Below are positions 22,816-33,420 of a stretch of 64,000 bases of DNA, in pieces (within the stretch, counting starts at the first letter, position 1; the number at the start of each line of letters is the position of its first letter). The notes below the pieces were generated by a model, which was given only the letters and a program-made list of their open reading frames with translations, was not told the origin of the DNA and did no database searches. The position numbers and the translations under genes are program-made. Source of the DNA: Phytophthora sp. 'mugwort' (lineage: Eukaryota > Oomycota > Peronosporomycetes > Peronosporales > Peronosporaceae). The stretch covers positions 2,108,001 through 2,172,000 of the forward strand of contig JAUCEF010000009.1 of assembly GCA_033558025.1 (NCBI GenBank). The letters are read 5' to 3'.

Positions 22816-23811
22816 ATCTTTCCCAGTAGGGCCCCCGCCCCTACTGGTGTCCTGCGTTCCCCTGCCCGTGGGTCGCGGCCTTTGCCAGCGCGATGGGCTT
22901 TGGAGGGAACGCTTTCGTTGTACCCCCGCAGGACAGGCACCTGCCATGTGCCCTAGCTTACCACAGCTATAGCAGCGAATATCATGCTGCTCGGCGAGCC
23001 CAAGTTCCATGGGAATTGGCCCGCTTGGGGCCCCGCGACTTGGTTCGCAGCCCCTGGCCGAATCGCCGACGGCGTGCGCGCCTGGCAGTGACTGTACTCC
23101 TCTTGGAGGGCGACTTGGATCGCCTCTTCCAAAGTATTGGCCTGTACCCAAAACACCTGGGTGCGGGCCGGGCCTACGCTTAGACTGTCCGTGAACACCG
23201 TCACCTTGATGTATTCATAGAGTGGGTTTCCCACGAGGGATGCGGTGAGCTCCCGCATCTCCTGGATGCACTCGTGCAGCTCACGTCTTCCCCGTTTACA
23301 TGACAGGAAGCGTAACTGCTGGCGGTACTCATAGTTCGCCGGGAAGAACCCGGCTTTAAGCTGTTCACACAGCTGAGCCCAGGGTGCGAAGCATCCAGGC
23401 GGTGTCGCTTCCCGCGAATACGCCCAACTCTTAGCACGCCCGCTAAGGTTGGAGGTGTGAAAGCCACTCGGAGGTGCTCCGAAGAGATGAGAGCCGCATC
23501 CATTGCGAGCTCTACTTCTCGGACCCAAAAGCGAAGGTTTTCACCTTCCTTCCTTCCCCTCATAGGGTTTACTCCAGCCTTAACGGTTTGGGGTAGACCG
23601 GTTTCGGCTCTGCGGCCGGAACTTGCAGGTTGCTCTGAACATGTTCGATGAGCCCCTGCTCATACATGCCGAACGCGGTCACGCGTTCGACCTGCTCAGC
23701 TTGCGTTGATGACGCCAAGCTGCGCAAGGCATACATGCCAAAGATTCCAGCCATCTTACGAACGGACTCAAACTGTGAGTCGTTCAGATGAGGACACTCA
23801 TTCCGGTCCAT
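22771..23811 (-). pseudogene. gypsy gag with CCHC zinc knuckle, frameshifted
   Basis: Starts at ATG 23811 (MDRNECPHLNDSQF) and continues through frames 23569-23811, 23201-23563, 22953-23528 and 22771-23151. It has a retrotransposon gag core (WAQLCEQLKAGFFPANYEYR...L..CKRG...HECIQEMREL) and a zinc knuckle CYSCGKLGHMAGAC near 23000-22955. It would form the virus-like particle shell. At least two frameshifts interrupt it. Its 3' end overlaps the pro frame by 35 bases inside a strong hairpin. Confidence 0.82.
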
Positions 23812-23881
23812 GTTGCTTGGACCCAGAGGTTTCAGGTAGTAACCCGCGTAGGCGTGGTTTGACTACAAGTGCTACCAAGTG

Positions 23882-24615
23882 TGATGGGGTACACAACACC
23901 TTGCGCAGAGGCTGTGCGACTTCCGGATAGTATACAAACTCTCAGTGAACGGTAGTTCACAAATCCCTGGTATTAGCCTGTGGGACTGTTACCAGAATTA
24001 GGTAGATTTAAGACTGAATATATTTATAGGTTACCCCTTTTAATACGTCTACATACTAACTATTAGTCACCTATAAAGTACCCTAGATGTTATCTTATTG
24101 AGTGGCTCTGAGGTATTTGTACCATATCTTGGTGTCTATCCCATGACGTCGTTACCCGTTGACGTCATAGTGATGTTGGGTGCACCTGCTCTAAAGAGTG
24201 ACTTTGCACTCTTCATGTAACCCCGTCAGTATACGATGGTGGAACGGTTTAACGTGCCAAAGGGTCAGGCGAAGCTTGTGCTGGCGGGGTGGAGCTTGGT
24301 GCATGCTGGGCTGGGCCAGTTGACGTCAGAACCGCGAACCGCGCACCGGTTGGAGGTCCGGTTGGGGAGGGGGTTGGAGGTATCAAGGGCTCAATCGATC
24401 GCGAACGAGTAATTTTGTTTGGTGCTCTTCAGCTAAGAACGCGAACTGAGTTTTGCCTTGCAGCTTTTTTTGTGCAAAAGGCATCGTTACGAAACCTCGG
24501 CGTCTGATCGCTACTGTGGAACCTTCTTTTAGCATCCTGAAACCCCCAATCTCTATGGATGATAGGGACTAAAAGAGGGGGCACAGTGCAGTCTCAGGGG
24601 GTTATCATCCCATCA
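23882..24615 (-). repeat. 5' LTR of the gypsy element
   Basis: On the minus strand it begins TGATGGG and ends CCCATCA, a 7-bp perfect terminal inverted repeat with TG...CA ends, 734 bp long. Directly after it comes cacTTGGTAGCACTTGTAG, a plausible primer-binding site. The gag start lies 70 bases further on. The partner LTR is absent. Confidence 0.65.
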
Positions 24616-25415
24616 GGGCAGCATTAGGGCGAGCACAACCACTAATCTTACCTATATGTTGTACTCGTGTATATATATTTAATATACGCACAAGTTGCTA
24701 CCATATTTTACGCTACTATACTTTAAAAAGTTATTTTAGGTGAGGCGGTGATCTAATCGTGCTAAAACCGCAAGCTGTATAGGGCCCACCCTTGTGTACG
24801 TGCTCGTTTGCTTGTATAGCTCGACCTCTTTCTGGACAATAGCATGTATAAACAGCAAATACTAGTTATTGAAATTGACCGAGCTACAGCCACCGACGTG
24901 AGTGTGTGATCAAATATGTCGCGGAGTGTTGTTTCAAGTACCGGTATCATTGTTTTGTTTGAACTGCATTGGTGTTAATCCGGCTTTTATAATATTCATG
25001 TGTTTTTGATTTTACAACGTCAAAACGAGGTCGCATTTATTGGGCCGCATAGAGAGATGATGCCTCTTTAGTTCATGCTGCTTGATTAGCGACCGATCGT
25101 AGTGTATGCATGCCGCACTCTCTAGATGAGCACGACAGTTTTCCCGAACATAAATGCGAATAATGGTCGATACCAGTTGCAAGCGAATGATTTTCATATT
25201 TTTGTATTTTTGAACAGCTTGTGTCCTTTCGAAGTGGTTACATATACTCTACCGGTGCAGTAGTAGTGTTTGCGAGCTGTGTGTACACTTGGTCTGTTCA
25301 TGGTGCATCACAGTTAACCTGTTGTGGCTAACATAAGTGCTTTAAAAGCATCGATCGAGTTACCTCGGTTCCGGGTCTCTCATCAAACTCATACTGAAAA
25401 TAGCAAAGTGTCGAC
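24616..25415. other. Gene-free left flank of the CAP array, with a dispersed repeat copy
   Basis: No convincing frame. The part 25060-25385 belongs to the dispersed repeat family; the last bases grade into the array start near 25416. Confidence 0.5.
25060..25385 (+). repeat. Dispersed repeat family copy outside the array
   Basis: Shares ctgcttgat, cgtagtgtatgcatgccgc, tgattttcatatttt, cttgtgtcctttcga and gtgtacacttgg...gttacct in the same order with 31870-32180 but is clearly diverged. Confidence 0.75.
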
Positions 25416-25576
25416 TCCGTTTTCACGTTCTTGTTAATCATTATTGTATAGGGGGTTAATTTCCACGTTGAGATCACTCAGTCAACGCAGTTACATATAG
25501 CTCTATGTGGTGGTGGGTGGATGGGTGTCCCGTAACGAGCGGGGTCTCGCTGACAACAAAGCACGTTACCGTGCGA

Positions 25577-26377
25577 TTAGAAGTTTGACTCGCAGTCCTT
25601 GCCCTTGGGACTGTACGTTGCTGGCGTCGAGGTGGTCGGGGCGGGCGTCACTGCGGCCTCCGTCACAGGTGCTTCCGTCACAGGGGATTCCGGAGCGGGA
25701 GCCTCCGTGGCTGGGGCCTCCGTCACCGTCGTCGGGGCTGGCGTCGGGGCCTCCGTCTCGGCCTCGCCCTGCACCTGGTCCACGTTTTGAGTAGCATCCT
25801 GCACAGTCGTCGAAACGCTCGGCGTGGCGCCATCGCACGCCTCAGCGTCGCCCGAGCCGAAGTCCTGCGTCCAGTAATGCTGGTACGTGCCGTCCTTGTT
25901 AAACGCGTACGCCGAGCCGAACATGGTGTACTCGCCCATGATGTTCTCCAGGTGCTCCGGAGAGTTGATCCACGCCACCATCACGGCGTCCACGTCCACC
26001 TGACCGGCGGCCACGTTCTCGGCCACAGCGCTCCAGTCGTAGCCGGTCTGAGTGATACGCTCCGACATGGTCGAGCCGTCCGAGCCGTCGTGGGCCATGT
26101 AGTCCTTGGCGGCCATGTCGTCCGAGTGGCGCTGGGCGGCGGTGTGCAGCTTCTTGTTCAGGCACAGAGGTGACAGGCCACCGGTGGCCCGCTGCTTGTT
26201 GACGGCGGCCAGCATGGACGAGGCGTAGTCGTCGTAGGCCAGGTACGTCTCGACGTTGGTGGCGATGGTGGTGCCGCCAAGGTTGCGCTGGCGGAGGTTG
26301 GACGCTGCGGAGAAACCATTGGATGCAGCTGCTACGATAAGAAGTAGGGCAAGCGAGGACTGAGTGATGACCGTCAT
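25577..26377 (-). CDS. Secreted CAP/PR-1-like protein, copy 1 (type T N-terminus)
   Basis: A 266-residue intact frame. Residues 1 to about 24 form a signal peptide with a leucine-rich core. The CAP domain spans about 48-174 with its putative site His84 (QRHSDD), Glu120 (VAENVAAG) and His142 (SPEHLEN), then the HYWTQDFG signature at 167-174. A Pro/Thr/Glu-rich tail with VTEAP-type repeats (about 205-250) is followed by a conserved DCESNF end. CAP proteins of oomycetes are secreted and bind sterols or other lipids in other systems; the role here is unknown. It begins MTVITQ and has TVTEAP in the tail, like the last copy at 45793 but unlike the four inner copies (TVMEAP). It is divergent from the gene at 27553. 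No introns. Confidence 0.92.
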   Translation of the reverse strand: MTVITQSSLALLLIVAAASNGFSAASNLRQRNLGGTTIATNVETYLAYDDYASSMLAAVNKQRATGGLSPLCLNKKLHTAAQRHSDDMAAKDYMAHDGSDGSTMSERITQTGYDWSAVAENVAAGQVDVDAVMVAWINSPEHLENIMGEYTMFGSAYAFNKDGTYQHYWTQDFGSGDAEACDGATPSVSTTVQDATQNVDQVQGEAETEAPTPAPTTVTEAPATEAPAPESPVTEAPVTEAAVTPAPTTSTPATYSPKGKDCESNF

Positions 26378-26433
26378 TGTTTAGAATGGGTTGTAAGTTG
26401 ATTGAGTTGGTTGCGATGCGGATAGAAGAGGGC

Positions 26434-26449
26434 AAATTGAAAACTGAGG
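26434..26449 (-). promoter_or_regulatory. Inr+FPR core of the T-type CAP gene, copy 1
   Basis: Minus strand reads CCTCAGTTTTCAATTT against the oomycete consensus GCTCATTYYNCAWTTT (14 of 16), 57 bases before the ATG. Confidence 0.7.
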
Positions 26450-27495
26450 CTCAGCAATGAGTATGTCAGCAGTCGATCGATCCTGTGGTGACGAGCAGAA
26501 CATAGGAGCGTGGTTACCTGATGGCTTTTTGGAAGTTGCACGCACCAGACAATGTGTCCCTTGCCTCGGTCGCATATCGCCGAGCCACTTTGGCGCACCG
26601 ATATAGTCCAGACGCTGACGCCCGAGTATGTTCGGTCGACAAGGCATGTCCGCCACGAACCGGAACCCCAGGTGCTGCGGCGGAAGGGCCACGCCAGCGT
26701 CGCCAATTGGGCTTCGTTGCAAACGGGCGAACAGTTGGGTTATCTCTCGGAAACTGAGGTCTCTGACTTCAGCAAAACTGCGCGCGAGGACGCGAAAGCT
26801 CCCGTGTCGATCATTGCATTGTTGCATTGTGGCCGCCAGCTGACGCTTATTTGTGACGTGGTACAGCTGTTCCAGATTGGTTCTAAAAACGTTGCAAAAC
26901 GCAGCATAAGTTTCGATTGGCCTTTTGAGCAATACTCAGTTGTCATTTTAAATTGTATCGGCGATGTGTACATGTACTTGATGAAGCCGACGCTCCGAGC
27001 ACCCACACAACACGGCATCAACAACGGATGACCTTCGCACGATGAAGGAAAGCCCTATACATGTACTTAATAGTGTCGAAGCTCGCACGGCCAACGGCTG
27101 TCGCGAGAAAGTTCCGGTCCCATTCGAGCGCGGTCCGAATGTTGAACGGCCCTTGGCTCTGTGCGCCGCAGTTGATGGATTCGAGGCACACAACACGGCG
27201 ATGCACTGGTGCCAAATCTCCGCAACCCGCAACGCCACAAGCGAAATGACGGCGCAATGCGACCACGGGAAGCGCGGTCTCTGTTCCAGTCAATCATTCG
27301 AGCCGGGCAACTGTTTTCAACGCTCGCGGTGAAATACCACACGGACGGACCGACGAGGCACCGCCACAAGCTCCTCGCCAGTGGAACCAGACGGACGCGC
27401 GAGAGTGTCCCTATTGTGACGAGTACGGGCAGAGGGTATGCCAGCATGCAAGCAGACCAGACCAGGCCTTTACGCGTCATGCTGGCCTACAAAGT

Positions 27496-27511
27496 GCTCA
27501 CTAGCCAATTT
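27496..27511 (+). promoter_or_regulatory. Inr+FPR core of the V-type CAP gene, copy 1
   Basis: GCTCACTAGCCAATTT matches GCTCATTYYNCAWTTT at 13 of 16 positions, 41 bases before the ATG at 27553. Confidence 0.65.
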
Positions 27512-27552
27512 GCCACCTTCTACCCATATCAGGACCGACAGCTCAAACTACA

Positions 27553-28353
27553 ATGGTGGCCATCGCTCAGTCTTCGCTTGCCCTACTTCTTATCGTAGCA
27601 GCTGCATCCAATGGTTTCTCCGCAGCGTCCAACCTCCGCCAGCGCAACCTTGGCGGCACCACCATCGCCACCAACGTCGAGACGTACCTGGCCTACGACG
27701 ACTACGCCTCGTCCATGCTGGCCGCCGTCAACAAGCAGCGGGCCACCGGTGGCCTGTCACCTCTGTGCCTGAACAAGAAGCTGCACACCGCCGCCCAGCG
27801 CCACTCGGACGACATGGCCGCCAAGGACTACATGGCCCACGACGGCTCGGACGGCTCGACCATGTCGGAGCGTATCACTCAGACCGGCTACGACTGGAGC
27901 GCTGTGGCCGAGAACGTGGCCGCCGGTCAGGTGGACGTGGACGCCGTGATGGTGGCGTGGATCAACTCTCCGGAGCACCTGGAGAACATCATGGGCGAGT
28001 ACACCATGTTCGGCTCGGCGTACGCGTTTAACAAGGACGGCACGTACCAGCATTACTGGACGCAGGACTTCGGCTCGGGCGACGCTGAGGCGTGCGATGG
28101 CGCCACGCCGAGCGTTTCGACGACTGTGCAGGATGCTACTCAAAACGTGGATCAGGTGCAGGGCGAGGCCGAGACGGAGGCCCCGACGCCAGCCCCGACG
28201 ACGGTGATGGAGGCTCCAGCCACGGAGGCTCCCGCTCCGGAATCCCCTGTGACGGAAGCACCTGTGACGGAGGCCGCAGTGACGCCCGCCCCGACCACCT
28301 CGACGCCAGCAACGTACAGTCCCAAGGGCAAGGACTGCGAGTCAAACTTCTAA
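27553..28353 (+). CDS. Secreted CAP/PR-1-like protein, copy 2 (type V N-terminus)
   Basis: 266 residues, the same protein as copy 1 except that the first residues read MVAIAQ and the tail has TVMEAP. The identity stops at the start codon: upstream DNA comes from the other end of spacer X. This gene may therefore be expressed differently while its mature product is nearly unchanged. Signal peptide, CAP domain with His84, Glu120 and His142, repeat tail and DCESNF end are all present. Divergent partner at 25577. Confidence 0.92.
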   Translation: MVAIAQSSLALLLIVAAASNGFSAASNLRQRNLGGTTIATNVETYLAYDDYASSMLAAVNKQRATGGLSPLCLNKKLHTAAQRHSDDMAAKDYMAHDGSDGSTMSERITQTGYDWSAVAENVAAGQVDVDAVMVAWINSPEHLENIMGEYTMFGSAYAFNKDGTYQHYWTQDFGSGDAEACDGATPSVSTTVQDATQNVDQVQGEAETEAPTPAPTTVMEAPATEAPAPESPVTEAPVTEAAVTPAPTTSTPATYSPKGKDCESNF

Positions 28354-29640
28354 TCGCACGGTAACGTGCTTTGTTGTCAGCGAGACCCCGCTCGTTACGG
28401 GACACCCATCCACCCACCACCACATAGAGCTATATGTAACTGCGTTGACTGAGTGATCTCAACGTGGAAATTAACCCCCTATACAATAATGAACAAATAG
28501 AACGTGAAAACGGAGTGAATTAGCCATTTTGCCATTTTCAGTACTTAACCCAGTTTGAGTTGGGTTTGAGCCCTCTCCCCTTGATTTTAAGTTGGCCTTC
28601 TATTTGAGTTTGTTTACTGTCCTATAGAAGCCGGAACCGATTTTTTTTTTATCTTTAGCTAGGTAACTGGATTGAAGCACTTTACGTATTTGGAAGTTAG
28701 ACACAGCATGTTAATCGGGATTCCAGGGCCAAGTGTACACACGCATTCCGCTCGCAAATACATCAGCACAAATGTGTTGTAAAAACAGTTCAACAAATTT
28801 TAATATGAAAATCATCCGCTTTGATGTCCAGTACTTAACCCAGTATGAGCCCCCAAAATTTTGAATCGACCTTAGAGTATTGCCCAATTGGAACCAACCT
28901 TAGAGCATTGTCCAACTAGAAACGCAGTGCTTCTTATCGCTGACGACTTAAATGGCGGAGGAAAAAGTCGGCGACAGAAGTTGTCCAAGTCTACAAAAGT
29001 CGATGTAGAGACTTTTCACTACCGACCTTTAAAACAGCATACACGTACTATGCTCCTGGAGAGGGTTTCCTTTTTGGCAAGCATTCCGCGCAACATCATG
29101 AAGTACGTTGCTGCTGCTTCGTACCTGCGCGATGCTAGTGCAGCTACTACAGACGCTGTCGCTCAAAGAACGTCACCAGCTACACAACTGGAGAGGGACG
29201 ACATCACAACTCCAAAGTTAAAGTATACTGCGAATTCTTCCCTGGAAGGACATAATTATTGTAGTAAAGGCCTCTAAAAACTGACATAGCTCATCGAAGG
29301 CCTTCAGGTGAGCAACGCAGTGTTTTACGGTACGCTGTAGGTGCTCTGGGCTTTAAACTTGGGGTAGAAGTCGGATTGAACGGTGATTTTCTCACCCGGA
29401 GGCGCTCGTAGCGATCTCCAGTCCATAGTACCAACACAATTCCAAGCACAATGAACAGTAAGTAGACGACGGGGATTTCCTCGTCTTCCATGTCTTTATC
29501 ATCTTTACTGAGCATATCCTCGTTCATGCCATCTGCACAGTGTTGTGTCAATTTACATTGAAAACTTGATGGAAATGTGTAGTCAAGCCCCAATTTGAAT
29601 TCTTCAATGCCAACATTGTATTGTTCCTTACACACTGCTC
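28354..29640. other. Outer part of palindrome arm 1: no recognised gene
   Basis: Contains a dispersed repeat copy at 28630-28830 and an open frame at 28888-29277 (129 codons, no recognised family; the same frame recurs inverted at 33773-34162 and in unit 2 at 38008-38397 and 42893-43282). A frame at 29291-29644 (minus) with one hydrophobic segment also appears in each arm. Both probably lie in decayed transposon DNA. Confidence 0.5.
28630..28830 (-). repeat. Dispersed repeat family copy in arm 1
   Basis: Exact inverted counterpart of 34220-34420; also present at 37750-37950 in unit 2. Diverged relatives are at 31870-32180, 25060-25385 and 14500-14570. Confidence 0.85.
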
Positions 29641-30354
29641 TCACTCAGACTGCAGTTCTGAGAAATAGGAGCATTTCCAGCGTCGCTGACTTCATCGCGC
29701 GGCCCGCTGACCGGTGAAAACTAGCTTGGACTGAGAGAACATCTCTCACAGGTGTTGGACGTTGGAGGGATAAAGTTGGTTCCGATGCAATCTACCTTAG
29801 GGCTAGAAAAGCGGCAGCGCTTCAATACCTGCTGTGCGAAAAACATCTTCTTTTCTGCGTCATTGAGCTCCTCCTCCGGCTCTTGCTCACGTGTTACAAG
29901 AAGTCTGGTGCTGGCAGACCTTTCGGTTGTCGTCAACTTCTGTCAGGACTGCAACTTGACTAGCACGCACTCATACGTCGGGTTGCTGAGAATAGAAACA
30001 TTTGCACTGAGGTACGCTTCGTGATATGATAGTTCTCATTAGTGTGGTCGAATCTATCAAGCACCTCCAGCATAGTAATTGACTCACCTTGAAGTTCAGT
30101 GGTGATACTGTCAAGCTTGATTAAGTCCTTCGTCAACTCCGAAACTGCCATAGCTTCCGTTGCCGTTAAGGTTAACTGATCCACGCCACTTCTTTGTACC
30201 GTTCCACCTGGTTTCATTCTTGAACTTCGGGTGTTTGCCAGTAACCTTCGCGAGACACACTCGACCCTTTACCGTCGCCAATTTGAGCATCAACCTATTG
30301 GCTCTATTAACGAGCGTGGTGTGATCTCCAAGAAATAGTTGAACAGCTAGGTTT
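29641..30354 (-). pseudogene. Partial hAT transposase, inverted copy in arm 1
   Basis: Inverted duplicate of 32629-33410. It breaks off at 30354 in the middle of the transposase (just before the NLAVQ segment) and has lost 67 bp near 30188, which shifts the frame. The arm-2 copy keeps that stretch in frame, so arm 2 is probably the original and arm 1 the derived copy. Repeated at about 38761-39474. Confidence 0.75.
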
Positions 30355-30375
30355 TCGCGGGTTCGACTACTGGAA

Positions 30376-31310
30376 GTGGTGGACAACTCGTATTGGATTC
30401 CCTGGCAACCCCAGCTTCTCGTTTCCGAACAAATCCGACCCGTGTCCGACTTCATCATCGGCGACGCTCTCCACGGACTCGACTCCAAGCGACCAATGCG
30501 GGGCTCCACCACCAATAATAAATGCAGCCCTGGGCGTCATTCAACACTTCTTCCTCGCAGTCCACTCCCCGCAGACGATACACAGGTCCGCATATTCCTG
30601 AAGGAGTCAGCCGGCGCGACAAGCCAGCCCCACAGAAGGCCCTTGTTTCAGTGGCACTCCGCGAGATATGTTATAATTCTCTCGACCTTCCTGACCCAGA
30701 CGACCTTGCACGCTGGGGGGGGTCTGTGTCTGGTCTTCTTCTTCGTTCTCCGGCGATCGAGATCGTGGCCAGCACAGCAACGACCTTCTCTGGCTTGCTC
30801 TCAATGCAGCTGATGTCACTGCTGTTGACACGTCCGGCGACGTCACAACTGATCCAGGCGGCATAACAGCGTGCATTCGGTTGCGCGGCTCGAAGATAAA
30901 CTTGGGCGGCGCTCCCGTTACACTACTGCTGGCTTGCTCAGGGCTTCCGTACCTTTCCCCAGTACTCGGTATACTGCTTCTTATCCGTTCCAGAGGGAAC
31001 ATGTCTACCATGACGCCAGCCGCGATGTTCATACAAGGAAGGCAAGTCCTGCTGCATCTCTGCAGGCCGACGTGGCGAGTTCACTACGGATGCGGCTTAA
31101 GCGAGAGGCGTAAGAAGAACCCGCGCAAATACGGCGCGCACCCACTCAGGTCCGGCTGAGCCACCAACATGTACCCAGCAGGCGTTGACGCGCTCACTAT
31201 CCAATTTTACGGCCGATGGGCTTCGGACGAGTTCAAGTTCTACACCTGCCTGTGCAGCGAGTCCGGCTCATCGATGGTAGCAAGGATGATGAGCGGGGTC
31301 AGAGATTCGA
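30376..31310 (+). pseudogene. Crypton-type tyrosine recombinase remnant in the palindrome spacer
   Basis: Pieces in several frames end in one frame (30881 to about 31310, with a stop near 31157) that reads IRLRGSKINLGGAP, then KYGAHPLRSG, ATNMYPAGVDALTIQFYGRWASD and FKFYTCL. The His-x-x-Arg of AHPLRSG, the GRW and the downstream Tyr fit the catalytic C-terminal part of tyrosine recombinases of Crypton-like elements, which are frequent in oomycetes. The N-terminal part (from about 30376) is more decayed. In-frame stops show it is inactive. The same sequence recurs at 39496-40430. Confidence 0.72.
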
Positions 31311-31860
31311 CAACGCTACAGTGACCCCCACTTCGGTGCGCGGTGTTCGAGTGGAATGGGGGGGGGGTCAGGATGCTGAAACAAAGGTTTCCATAAAAGC
31401 GATCAGACGCGGAGGTTTCGTAACGATGCCTTATACACAGAAGGATGCGGCAAGGCAATTTCAGTTCGCGTTCTTCGCGAAGAACACCAAGTTAGATCCG
31501 CCAACCCTCATTCCTAGGGCGCAGCCCGTACATACGGTCGGGTTGTAGCGCGGTAAACACTTTCCTAACTGTAACATTACTAATCTGACTCCAACATCTG
31601 TACGCGCTGTTCGACTGGAAACGTATTATACGAGGTATACGCGGCTGACAAAACGACCGAGAACTAACAAATCGGATCCTGAAGGCATTGCTAATGCGGT
31701 ACCATAGTGTGATTCACATCTGCCGGGATAAAACAATTCACACACAGCACCGAATAGCTCACTTCCGTCGGGTGGCTTCCGATAGGGGAGCGTTGGGAGC
31801 AATAGTTGATAGCAACGATACTGTGGCCGAACGTTTCCCGGGGCTGTTGGTGTTGAGCGG
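31311..31860 (+). other. Spacer sequence with two TPTSVRxVR-coding repeats
   Basis: About 33 bp near 31324-31358 recurs with changes near 31588-31620, both in a context coding for TPTSVR[A/G]VR[L/V]E. This may be the tail of the Crypton gene or a captured gene with internal repeats. The frame 31216-31548 overlaps the first repeat. No family recognised. Confidence 0.35.
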
Positions 31861-31869
31861 AATGTCCTT

Positions 31870-32180
31870 ACTTCGTGCTGCTTGATAAACTAACAAGCGT
31901 AGTGTATGTATGCCGCGCTGTCAGGGGAGCATGTCAGTGTACCAGAACGCCAATGCGAATACGGTTGATACGGTCCCACCGGACATCAAAGTGGATAACT
32001 GAATGCTTTTCATATTTGTTGAATTGCTTGTGTCCTTTCGATGTGCTTACAATACAATTGTTGTTAACATACCTTGCGAGCGAAATGCATGTGTACACTA
32101 AGTCCTGGAGCCTCTCAGCTAACATGTTTGGCTAACCTTCCAATACGTAGAGTCGATCCAGTTACCTAGCTATGAGCGTC
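31870..32180 (+). repeat. Dispersed repeat family copy in the spacer
   Basis: Diverged relative of 34220-34420 and 25060-25385; shared blocks include ggacatcaaagtgga, tttcatattt, cgtgtgtacac-like sequence and atccagttacctagct. Also at 40990-41300. Confidence 0.8.
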
Positions 32181-32392
32181 GTCCAAAAAGCGATTGCACA
32201 CCGACTTATTGCTTAGCCAGGACATTTGAAAACAGTTGGTGGCCGTTTTTTCGACTTAAAAGTCGGCAAAAAAGTAGGTCTGACACCTACTTTTCCGAGG
32301 AGAGACGACGTTTTGGAGGGGAATCAAAGTTAAAGTGCTTTCAGGATGGAAAGTCTAATGAGGCACGGTTTTGTGGCGCAGATAACGGCGGT

Positions 32393-33420
32393 ATGGGCGT
32401 CGGCATCGACATAGTTAGTGCCGCGGTGATCGCGGAGAACGTTGATGGTGTTGCCCTGGACGTGGGTGCCGCTGCGTCAGATGCATACGCTTTCATTTAT
32501 CGCTATTTTGTGTCACCGATGGTTCCAGATCATCTGCAACCATTCGTCGTTGTTGACAACTGTTCCGATAACCAGTGCCTTGGTGACAGGGGAGATATAC
32601 ACTTCATTGGGTGCGCCAGCCATAGGTTAACCTAGCTGTTCAACTATTTCTTGGAGATCACACCACGCTCGTTAATAGAGCCAATAGGTTGATGCTCAAG
32701 TTGGCGACGGTAAAGGGTCGAGTGTGTCTCGCGAAGGTTACTGGCAAACACCCGAAGTTCAAGAATGAAACCAGGTGGAACGGTACAAAGAAGATGCTCA
32801 AACGATGTGATAAGTTCATACCAGTTCTTCGTCAAATGAGTACAGCAGATGCAGTAAAATGTGGCGTGGATCAGTTAACCTTAACGGCAACGGAAGCTAT
32901 GGCAGTTTCGGAGTTGACGAAGGACTTAATCAAGCTTGACAGTATCACCACTGAACTTCAAGGTGAGTCAATTACTATGCTGGAGGTGCTTGATAGATTC
33001 GACCACACTAATGAGAACTATCATATCACGAAGCGTACCTCAGTGCAAATGTTTCTATTCTCAGCAACCCGACGTATGAGTGCGTGCTAGTCAAGTTGCA
33101 GTCCTGACAGAAGTTGACGACAACCGAAAGGTCTGCCAGCACCAGACTTCTTGTAACACGTGAGCAAGAGCCGGAGGAGGAGCTCAATGACGCAGAAAAG
33201 AAGATGTTTTTCGCACAGCAGGTATTGAAGCGCTGCCGCTTTTCTAGCCCTAAGGTAGATTGCATCGGAACCAACTTTATCCCTCCAACGTCCAACACCT
33301 GTGAGAGATGTTCTCTCAGTCCAAGCTAGTTTTCACCGGTCAGCGGGCCGCGCGATGAAGTCAGCGACGCTGGAAATGCTCCTATTTCTCAGAACTGCAG
33401 TCTGAGTGAGAGCAGTGTGT
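32393..33420 (+). pseudogene. hAT-family transposase, fuller copy in arm 2
   Basis: Reads VVDNCSDNQCL...FIGCASHRLN (about 32550-32630), which includes a DDE-region Asp and the hAT CxxH motif. It continues through KFKNETRWNGTKKMLKRC (about 32755-32810), a helical middle, and the C-terminal dimerisation region FIPPTSNTCER...SKLVFTGQRAAR followed in another frame by TLEMLLFLR (about 33280-33400). Stops near 32631 and 33088 and a frameshift near 33357 inactivate it. The inner palindrome breakpoint at 32629 falls inside this gene. Repeated at 41513-42540. Confidence 0.78.

Larger units (their letters stand above)
21205..24615 (-). mobile_element. Truncated Ty3/gypsy LTR retrotransposon
   Basis: On the minus strand the order is LTR (24615-23882), gag with zinc knuckle, aspartic protease and the beginning of reverse transcriptase, which stops abruptly near 21205 just after the STPTFC segment. 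The rest of RT, RNase H, integrase and the 3' LTR are missing. Confidence 0.85.
26378..27552. promoter_or_regulatory. Bidirectional promoter spacer X between divergent CAP genes (inverted orientation relative to other copies)
   Basis: 1,175 bp shared with 35498-36672 and 44618-45792, but in the opposite orientation to those two. Its T end carries the promoter for MTVITQ-type genes and its V end the promoter for MVAIAQ-type genes; each end has an oomycete Inr+FPR-like core. A 183-codon frame (here 26381-26932 minus) and an antisense frame also fill part of it, but the 183-codon frame runs through the promoter core to within four bases of the CAP start, so it is probably not a gene. Confidence 0.7.

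Noticed and set aside
25787..26173. Long antisense frames over each CAP gene (128, 178, 197 and 90-95 codons)
   Set aside because: They repeat with every CAP copy, are Arg/His/Pro-rich, and are shadows of the GC-rich CAP codons in other frames.
25577..26377. RXLR effector reading of the RQRNL stretch after the CAP signal peptide
   Set aside because: The motif R-x-L-R is not present; the conserved feature is the CAP domain.
26381..26932. 183-codon frame in spacer X (also 36118-36669 and 45238-45789)
   Set aside because: It runs through the CAP promoter core to four bases before the CAP start, has no recognised family, and is accompanied by equally long antisense frames. Not firm enough to call a gene.
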